This document shows, one piece after another, positions 57,236-64,000 of a stretch of DNA of 64,000 bases. The notes below the pieces were generated by a model. That model had not been told where the DNA came from and searched no databases. It saw nothing but the letters and a program-made list of their open reading frames with translations. Both the position numbers and the translations under genes were made by a program. Location of the stretch: the NCBI GenBank assembly GCA_025617745.1, contig CM046858.1, positions 36,907,119 through 36,971,118 of the forward strand. The letters are read 5' to 3'. Positions within the stretch are counted from its first letter, which is position 1. Each line of letters starts with the position of its first letter. The stretch is from Heliocidaris erythrogramma. Taxonomy: Eukaryota; Echinodermata; Echinoidea; Camarodonta; Echinometridae.

Positions 57236-57966
57236 GTTATCCCAGTTCACCACCCTGACTCTGTTTGGACAGGTAAAAGTGGGATAATTTATATTTTTGG
57301 CGAAACAGTAACAGAAAAAGGGTAAATTTGCCATCAAAATTGACTATTGTCCTATGAATTTAAAATGAAATAGCTAAGTGATTGTCCTAAAATTGGTATT
57401 TTGAATTAAAATACAAGAAAAATATATAGGCTAAGGCCTACATTAAGTGTCAACCCCCTTACCTTCATGCATGTTTATCACCATTTTATCATACTTTCTC
57501 TTCATCCTACACAATTAATTTCTGCACAAAATATATTCTCTAATAATTATATCCTTTCAATGGAAACATTAAAAGTAATTCATTTTTCCACCCCTAAATT
57601 CACAAACTAAATGATTTAATAATCTTACTTTTTGGGGGTCAAAACTCTCATTTCCTTCTCTGTTCATACATGTAAACCCTATTGACCCATTTCAGAGCAC
57701 GAATGTTCCATTCAGGAAAAATAGGGGGTGTTGCATTAGCAAGTTCATTGGACCAATCCAAGTGAAAAATAGGGGTTCTGTCAGAAATGTACGGAGGGGC
57801 TAGCATTACAAAATATAAGAAGAATAAATAATTAGGCCTAGGACAATATCATGTATCCCTACAAAATATACCTATTGTACAGTTTTACAGTCCATTTTGA
57901 AAATGCATTCAAATTGATAACCATTCAGGGAGGTATTACAGGGAGATAATCTCAGCCGAGAGCTTT
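57236..57966. other. Intergenic stretch
   Basis: No gene or repeat recognised. Confidence 0.4.
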
Positions 57967-58568
57967 CTATTCATACCGTCTGAACTTGTCTTTCCTTTGA
58001 CAGAAAGTCTTTGCAGAGCCCTGCCTCTTTGTCCTATTACATAACGCTCCTTTGTTCCATTTCCTGTCGTAGAAATGCCTGTAGGATGGAGTTTTTGTAT
58101 TATAAGCCCAGGATACTTTCTTGTATGTATTTTTTACTACATTGTGATCATCATAGCTTGTATAGTAGGAGAGTGGGATTATAATGTACATTCCAAGTTA
58201 TAAATATTTTGGGAGATTAGAAATAAAATATTGTATGTATGTATATATTTCACTTATTACACAGGGTTTTTCCCCCTTTCATTCTAATATCAGTTTAGAA
58301 GATATAAAAAGTTTCTTCTTCTTTTTTTAGGGGGGGGGGGGGGGGGGTGGATATAAGATATGAGATCATCGCTTGCAAGAGGGGCAGGTACTCGGGCTGG
58401 AGCAGGCTGAGCCTGAGGGATGTCACTCTCTTCCCAATCACCGTCGTCTGATTCGGTCTCCGACTCGGAACTTATGTCCATGGGTTTCCCGTCAAAGTCT
58501 CCCTTTTCGCTGACATTGTCGGCAAAAATAGAGATCATGGTATAGTTGTCGTGCTTCATCTCCGTCAT
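57967..58568 (-). pseudogene. Possible decayed transposase remnant (unrecognised)
   Basis: Two minus frames lie close together. The first (58568-58290) begins MTEMKHDNYTMISIFAD and runs into an acidic stretch (SSESETESDDGDWEESD) and then a proline run caused by a G tract. The second (58191-57967) reads SYDDHNVVKNTYKKVSWAY and ends rich in Arg/Lys. An acidic N-terminus with a TTAA-flanked terminus upstream (59101) would fit a piggyBac-type transposase remnant, but no catalytic Asp motif is visible. A first exon of an unknown host gene is the alternative. Confidence 0.3.
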
Positions 58569-58784
58569 ATACCTTTCGCGGTTGTTTTCTGGTCATGGTT
58601 GAAGCATTCGAACTCGATATCAATTAGCGCAAAGTAGAAAGCTGGCTGTATAATCTGACGTCTGCTTGATTTAGCGTTTCGGTTTTTGCTTGTGCATGAA
58701 GCATCGTTCGATAGCGCTATCGAATGGAAGCGGTAAATATACAGCGCACGTAAAGGACCTTTGCTGGGCCCAGCGAACTGTAAT

Positions 58785-58800
58785 GCATTCTGGGATATGT
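58785..58800 (-). promoter_or_regulatory. ZNF143/Staf-like promoter motif
   Basis: gcattctgggatatgt resembles the known gcattctgggaattgt site. It lies about 220 bp upstream of the minus frame at 58568, in a locally CG-richer stretch (58680-58820). Confidence 0.25.
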
Positions 58801-59024
58801 TTTCCGCGCGCGCGAGCTCAAGAAAGTTATCCTAGTATATTATGCCTCCGTGATTTGACTTTCTACCAAGAAATCATGTTTTCGCACAAAATTTGAAAGT
58901 AACCCTATATAAAAGTGACTCGGAATCGTAAGTTTATAAAACAATGAAGCTTTTCATGTATTTAGAAAACTACAATATTTTGGCAATAATTTGTCATTTG
59001 ATGTTAAATGTGATGATACTTGGC

Positions 59025-59104
59025 GGGCGGCAGATGCCGCCCACGGCCAGCTGTAAGGATAACTCCCGGGCGGATATAACCGCCCACGGCCCGCTAGGGG
59101 TTAA
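59025..59104 (-). mobile_element. Possible piggyBac-type terminus with twin hairpins
   Basis: Two similar palindromes, gggcggcagatgccgccc (59025-59042) and gggcggatataaccgccc (59068-59085), each followed by acggcc, precede ctaggggttaa. Read on the minus strand the end is TTAACCCCTAG, close to piggyBac termini with their TTAA target. The opposite end was not found. Confidence 0.4.
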
Positions 59105-59214
59105 TAGCGGAATCCCTTGCTCAGCTTTTCAAAAGAAGGAGTAGGATTAGCACGGCTTTCCCCAAGTTAAGCCGATAGCGGGAAGTGCGCGCGCTTCGGG
59201 CCACTTGAATAGAT

Positions 59215-60760
59215 CCAAGCTACCTAAATGATAACACTATTTTATGAATCTGAGGATTCATAAAAGTCATTTATGTATATGACCAATAATAAAGGACCAA
59301 GTAGACTTCCCTGTGGAACTCCACAGCTTATGGGCCGTAACGATGACCTATGATTATTTCTACATTGTTTTCTATCAATAAATAATTGCTGAACCATTCC
59401 AAGGCTTTTCCGCGAACACCGTAGTGCGATAACTTATGTAAGAGAATATTATGGTTTATAGTATCGAAAGCCTTGGAAAAGTCCAAAAATATTGCGATGG
59501 TATGCAAGCGCTGATCAATGGCATGGGCTATAGTATCTATGCATGTTAATATTGCGTGTGTTGTATTATGGTTTGCTCGAAAGGCAAACTGCGAATCACA
59601 GACAATGTTATGTTTGTTGAGAAAGGCTGTAACTGTAGTAAAGACGATTCTTTCTAGAACTTTGGAGAGGGATGGTAGTAATGATATTGGTTATTGGTTT
59701 CTAAGGCATCACCTTTCTTGAATATTGGGATGACTTTAGCAATTTTGACGCTATTCGGTACTATACCCGTAGTTAATGATAAGTTAAAAATATGAACCAA
59801 TTAAAGGATTTGCAATCGATAACATAATTGACTTGAGAAGGTAATTATCAATGTCGTCATGCCCTGAACTTTTTCTTCCCTTCCAACTTATTAACGTCCC
59901 AATAATTTCTTCGCGGTTTGTTGGGACAAAAAATAGCGGAGATGGGTGTTGGTTATTTAAAAAGTTGTGGAATTTTCTTTTGGTTGTCGGGATGTTTTCT
60001 GCTAGGTTTTGGCCAATATAAGAGAAGTATGAGTTGGCTCCTGTATTAAGCTTATTGGAGTTAAAGAATTCAGTAGTCAACGGGTTAAGATAGATTTGGT
60101 TACCCATGGACATCTTGGGTTCTTTTTATAGTTATTAACTTGTTTTCTTTGGTATGCAAATATCAAATTGACTATTGACAATGTTTAAAAAGTTATCGTA
60201 GCTTCATTCACATCTTCAGAAATATATATTTGTTGCAACTTGCAAGTCAAGGGTACTTAAATTTTCATTAAAGCGTTCTAAGTTTCTGGCATTTAATCTG
60301 CGAGTTTTAACTATGCGGGTACGTTTTTCAACAGGTGTGTTTGAAAGTTTGACAAAAGGTGAGATAATGGTCAGATATATCCGAAACGATAATCCCTGAT
60401 TCTATGGGTAGTTGCATGTTAGTAAAGATATTATCAATCAAGGTGGCTGATTGTTCTGTAGTTCTAGTTGATTTGGTGATGGTAGGTAAAAATGAAGCAG
60501 AATTAATTCTAGAAAATCATCTGAAAAACCTTGTGCATTGAAATGCAGCAAGTTGATATTGAAGTCACCCATTAAAAAACAGTGTTTATTTCGAATGATT
60601 GGACTTTGGAATATATTTTGGATATCTGTCAGAAAATCGCCTTGCGGAGATTGGGGAGGGCGGTATATGACACCTATTATTACATTTCTACTCTCCTTCA
60701 TTTCTATCTCTATAAAAAGTTATTCAAAAGTATTGGTCACGTGGAGGGGTCTTGTCACAT
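59215..60760 (-). mobile_element. LINE fragment, endonuclease to reverse transcriptase
   Basis: The minus strand has VIIGVIYRPPQSPQGDF and FLMGDFNINLLHFN (endonuclease, 60701-60438), then a linker with FLNNQHPSPLFFVPTNREEI and KSSGHDDIDNYLLKS (60113-59784), then RT pieces to about 59250 that include the counterpart of CGVPQGSLLGPLL. The N-terminal endonuclease, the YADD-box end and the C-terminal block are missing, and frames change several times. It is related to, but not a copy of, the other LINEs here. Confidence 0.75.
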
Positions 60761-60783
60761 GTCACTTAGTGTCACAAGTAAAG

Positions 60784-60794
<11 letters not shown>

Positions 60795-60830
<36 letters not shown>

Positions 60831-60860
60831 CACCCCCCCCCACACACACACATACACGTG
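60795..60860. repeat. (TA)n, C run and (CA)n microsatellites
   Basis: tatata 60798-60825, c-run 60833-60840, then cacaca to 60852. Confidence 0.85.
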
Positions 60861-61007
60861 AGCGCACCCACATTCACATACATGGACTTGTGGGGGAACT
60901 CTATTCATTTCTCCTATTGTGTTTTGTACCCCACAAGCATGACGGAATAAAGGGAATCATTGTGCTCTTTTGTTCTCTGTACCCCCACAAGACTATCTAT
61001 GTAAAAC

Positions 61008-61051
61008 CGCGCGCGCGCGCACACACACAAACACACACATATATATATATT
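61008..61051. repeat. (CG)n-(CA)n-(TA)n compound microsatellite
   Basis: gcgcgcgcgcgcacacacac followed by acacacatatatatat. Alternating purine-pyrimidine throughout, so Z-DNA prone. Confidence 0.85.
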
Positions 61052-61640
61052 GTGTGGTGTGACGGTGTGTAAACATGTACATGGTTTTCCTCTTTACATG
61101 TCCAAGATACAACTTTGCAGCGTTGTAGTATGAATTTAGTATTGAGCGAGCGAGCAAAACATAATTATTCAAAATTTGTGAGGTTGAAATTACATTGTAA
61201 TATAAAAACGGGGAAACACAGTTCTGATGGGTTTTAATTTGCAAATGAACATTTATCTAATAAGCTATACTTTTAATACGACCAAGCGTAGTATTTGGGA
61301 ATGTTGGCTCTAAGTCACTTTGGATTAGAGGCACATGTTATGGAAAAACGTGGTACTTATCATGGGGAAAAAAGGACACTTATTAGAAAACTATATGAAT
61401 GTAGAAAAGGCAGAGGTGGAAAGGGGCACTGATCACAACTTAAAAGGGGGAATTCATAAGAATGGAAAACTGTTCTATAAAGTAGAAAAATTAAATCAGT
61501 GCCTATATATTACAAGAAAGAAAAAAATGACTTGTTACATTAAAAGGGAGAAAAGGGATTAAAAAGGATATGCTCTTGTTGAAATAGGAGCATTTATCAA
61601 AGGTAAGGTGAGGGATGAGGTCTAAGATTAACACTAGGTA
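61052..61640. other. Intergenic stretch
   Basis: A frame at 61335-61562 is lysine-rich with no motif recognised. Nothing else is supported. Confidence 0.4.
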
Positions 61641-61763
61641 TAATGAGTTGTGTAATCAAATAATTTAACAAACATAAGGAATTAAATAGACATATTAGTA
61701 TAACTCAATACAAATATAAACAAAAACTAAAAAAACAAAAAAAAACAAAAAAACAAAAACAAC

Positions 61764-63326
61764 TTATTTATCTTTTAATAAAAAAAGCTTTATAGAATGC
61801 CGAAATCTAGATCGTGTTCTTTCCAATCTGATATCACTAGGTAGTCTATTCCAACAATCGCTACCCACAAAGGACAATGAAAATCTACCCTGAGTCGTTT
61901 TAAAAAGTGGGAGATGCAACTGGCCCCCTTCTCTTTGTCTCGTTGAATAACTATGCTGTATGATTGTACAATAATCTATAAGAGAGTGAGGTAGATTCTT
62001 ATGTACTAAATCAAACATAAAAGTGGCTACAGATATATGATGTACCTCAAAAACATTCAAAATTTCCATAGATTGGAATATTGGCCGTGTGTGAGATCTC
62101 AAACCACTAAAGGTAATAGCTCGCATTGCCATTTTTTGTGTATAAAGTATACTATTGAGGTATGTTTTGTAAGTGCTCCCCCACACCTCAATACCATATG
62201 TGATATGCGGTTGTATAAGAGTTTTATATAACAATATCAGTGTATGTTTTGGTACAAAATGGCGCAGCCTAAACAAAACACCAACCTTTTTTCTTATGCC
62301 TTGATTTACCACTTCAATGTGGGGTCTCCAAGTCAAATGTTTATCAATATGTATACCAACAAAAGTAGCCACATCAACCTCTTTTATTTCTTTCCCAAAT
62401 ATTTCAAATCTTCCTCCTAAAACAGGCTTCATCCTCCGACTGCTTAAAAGTATGAAATTAGTTTTTGTTGAATTAATTGTTAGCCTGTTCGCAAAACACC
62501 ATTCTTGCACCAGTTGCAAATGGGTATTAACCTCGTGTACATCAATAACACATTGGCGAGCTGGAAATGTGTGGAATAAGTTAGAATCGTCTGCAAATAG
62601 TCTAAAGTTAAAAAAGTCAGTGACTAGTGGCAAATCGTTAATGTACATTAAAAATAGAGTTGGGCCTAACACAGAACCCTGTGGGACACCGCATTTGATT
62701 TGCAGCATATCTGATGATGTGTTCCCGTTATTTACAAACTGGAATCTATTGTGAAAATAATTTTGAAACCACTGTAAGGGCAATCCTCGTATACCATAAT
62801 GGGATAGTTTTCGTAACAATATACTATGATCAATAGTATCAAATGCTTTTTGGAAATCAATAAAAATTCCAAGTGTGCATTTCCCTTCATCTATAGATTT
62901 CAATGTTGCATTAATCAAATTAATTATTGACAGCTTAGTACTATATTTTTTTCGAAAACCATACTGATGCTGATATAATATACTATTTGTTTCCAAAAAA
63001 TTAAGCACTCTGACATTAACAATCTTTTCAAATATCTTACATAACACAGGCAAAACTGATATTGGTCTATAATTTCCACAATCAAAATTAGATCCTTTCT
63101 TATATAAAGGGGTAATTTTCGCAATTTTCATTTCATCAGGAAATGTACCAGTTTCCAGTGAAAGATTAAAAACATGCACTAAAATTGCTGAAATATGGTA
63201 TGCACAATCTCTTAATAACCGTGCCGGAATATTATCATGGCCACTCGTTTTCTTTGTGTTTAATGACTGAAGGACGTTTAAGACTTCAGTATACGTAACC
63301 GGTTTCCAAAAAAAAAGATTGCTCAA
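61764..63326 (-). CDS. LINE reverse transcriptase
   Basis: About 520 residues are open. KKTSGHDNIPARLLRD, NYRPISVLPVLCKIFEKIV, FIDFQKAFDTIDHSILLRKL, HYGIRGLPLQWFQNYF, CGVPQGSVLGPTLFLMYIND and the catalytic LFADDSNLF form the RT. TNFILLSSRR, VGIHIDKHLTWRPHI, YKTLIQPHITYGIEVWGSTY, YSTRQREGG and WNRLPSDIRLERTRSRFRHS complete the C-terminal block. It joins the upstream frame (63996-63286) across a nine-A run at 63308-63316, where the two frames overlap by 41 bases. A one-base slip in this run (mutation or sequencing) would explain the split. Confidence 0.85.
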   Translation of the reverse strand: MSNLFFWKPVTYTEVLNVLQSLNTKKTSGHDNIPARLLRDCAYHISAILVHVFNLSLETGTFPDEMKIAKITPLYKKGSNFDCGNYRPISVLPVLCKIFEKIVNVRVLNFLETNSILYQHQYGFRKKYSTKLSIINLINATLKSIDEGKCTLGIFIDFQKAFDTIDHSILLRKLSHYGIRGLPLQWFQNYFHNRFQFVNNGNTSSDMLQIKCGVPQGSVLGPTLFLMYINDLPLVTDFFNFRLFADDSNLFHTFPARQCVIDVHEVNTHLQLVQEWCFANRLTINSTKTNFILLSSRRMKPVLGGRFEIFGKEIKEVDVATFVGIHIDKHLTWRPHIEVVNQGIRKKVGVLFRLRHFVPKHTLILLYKTLIQPHITYGIEVWGSTYKTYLNSILYTQKMAMRAITFSGLRSHTRPIFQSMEILNVFEVHHISVATFMFDLVHKNLPHSLIDYCTIIQHSYSTRQREGGQLHLPLFKTTQGRFSLSFVGSDCWNRLPSDIRLERTRSRFRHSIKLFLLKDK

Positions 63327-63996
63327 CGGGTGTCCCTAGATAATTTACAAATTCATTATCTCTCTTTGGTAGTGCATTAGATAAGCTGGGTCCAATATTA
63401 ACAAAGAAATTATTAAATTCATTTACAATAGAAGATGTACTGGTCATTTCTTCATTCTGTCCATTTGCCTGTGTATTAAGTTTGTTTATTTGTTTTGCTG
63501 AACCACTCTTACTCCCTAGTAATTCATTAATAACTCTCCATGTTTGGCTATTGTTGTTCCTATTTTCATCTAACAAAGTACTATAATAATTCCTTTTAGC
63601 ATTTTTCAAAACAGTAGTTAAAACATTTCTATATCTCTTATACTTTATAAAATTCTCTTCTTTATAATTTGACTTTAGGACTTTTGAATACAATTTATGT
63701 TTCCTACGTATAGACTTCATAATAGCACGAGTGATCCAGGGCCTTTTACACTTCGTAGTATTCTCCGACTTATGCTTTTCTACAAGCGGTGCATGTTTAT
63801 TAAAAACTTCGATAATAGAAGCACAGAATGTAGAGTAGGCCACATTCACATCTTCACAATCATAAATTCTTGAACATTCAAGATTAGCAATATCTTCATT
63901 AAATTTTTCAATGTCATAATTTTTATAACATCTAAACAAAACTTTTTTGTCACGAGTTTGATTTGGTTTGAAATAATTCTGAAAACATATAAACAC
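63286..63996 (-). CDS. LINE linker between endonuclease and RT (partial)
   Basis: CKRPWITRAIMKSIRRKHKL, YKRYRNVLTTVLKNAKRNYY, NSQTWRVINELLGSK and FNNFFVNIGPSLSNALP are the usual linker preceding RT in CR1/Jockey-class LINEs. The frame ends in the overlap with the RT frame. The N-terminal part lies outside the window. Confidence 0.8.
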   Translation of the reverse strand: MFICFQNYFKPNQTRDKKVLFRCYKNYDIEKFNEDIANLECSRIYDCEDVNVAYSTFCASIIEVFNKHAPLVEKHKSENTTKCKRPWITRAIMKSIRRKHKLYSKVLKSNYKEENFIKYKRYRNVLTTVLKNAKRNYYSTLLDENRNNNSQTWRVINELLGSKSGSAKQINKLNTQANGQNEEMTSTSSIVNEFNNFFVNIGPSLSNALPKRDNEFVNYLGTPVEQSFFLETGYVY

Positions 63997-64000
63997 TGGA

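Larger units (their letters stand above)
61641..64000 (-). mobile_element. CR1/Jockey-type LINE, runs off the window
   Basis: Reverse transcriptase and linker are nearly intact on the minus strand. The 5' part (endonuclease) lies beyond 64000. The 3' non-coding end is A-rich on the plus strand (61720-61760), and its limit is not clear. This is the best-preserved LINE in the window. Confidence 0.8.

Overview
The window reads as animal nuclear DNA from a marine invertebrate deuterostome, most likely an echinoderm and probably a sea urchin. The evidence is AT-rich intergenic DNA with stretches of the palindromic word taggccta (13.5-14.1 kb, 52.9-53.3 kb), a tyrosine-recombinase retroelement of Ngaro type, a Ty3-like element with integrase ahead of reverse transcriptase (a deuterostome-associated order), several CR1/Jockey-type LINEs and many small inverted-repeat DNA elements. 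The species call is inference.

The most interesting content is a tandem, same-strand (minus) cluster of intronless genes for single-pass membrane proteins. Each has a signal peptide, two or three cysteine-rich Ig-like extracellular modules, one transmembrane helix and a cytoplasmic tail of about 220-265 residues carrying conserved tyrosine motifs (YAKPDM, YDDP, STYCSV/M, YGN, LYINT). Two copies have long open frames (16070-18013 and 30610-32514). A third (37189-39282) is intact except for one in-frame TAA. Five further relics lie at 2347-3300, 10217-11300, 19438-20484, 34046-34644 and 36963-37045. Three of these relics (2347, 10217, 36963) end directly after the membrane helix, so the cluster has held both long-tailed and tail-less forms, as in paired immune or allorecognition receptor families. 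The three main genes share a GGGMGGAGC-type box about 300-325 bp upstream of the start codon. I do not recognise the family by name; an immune or allorecognition role is inferred from architecture.

Layout. 0-4.4 kb: relic receptor, a hAT-like repeat, a SINE tail and a LINE endonuclease fragment. 4.4-9.6 kb: Ngaro-like retroelement. 10.2-11.6 kb: tail-less receptor relic. 12.5-15.8 kb: a 3.2-kb TIR element with a nested long foldback. 16.1-20.5 kb: receptor 1 and a relic. 21.7-29.0 kb: Ty3/Gmr1-like LTR fossil with 98%-similar LTRs. 29.9-30.5 kb: mariner-type short element. 30.6-39.6 kb: receptors 2 and 3, relics between them and a cluster of tRNA-like repeats. 40.5-47.3 kb: a LINE split by a 2-kb TIR transposon, bracketed by a 150-bp direct duplication. 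47.9-52.0 kb: two unusual short-motif-packed TIR elements and a second copy of a 0.8-kb duplicated block. 52-59 kb: gene-poor DNA with a foldback, G tracts, a 25-bp minisatellite and a possible piggyBac-like end. 59.2-64 kb: two more LINEs, the last running off the window.

No multi-exon host gene could be recognised. No sequence search, gene predictor or transcript data was available, so names rest on motifs read by eye.
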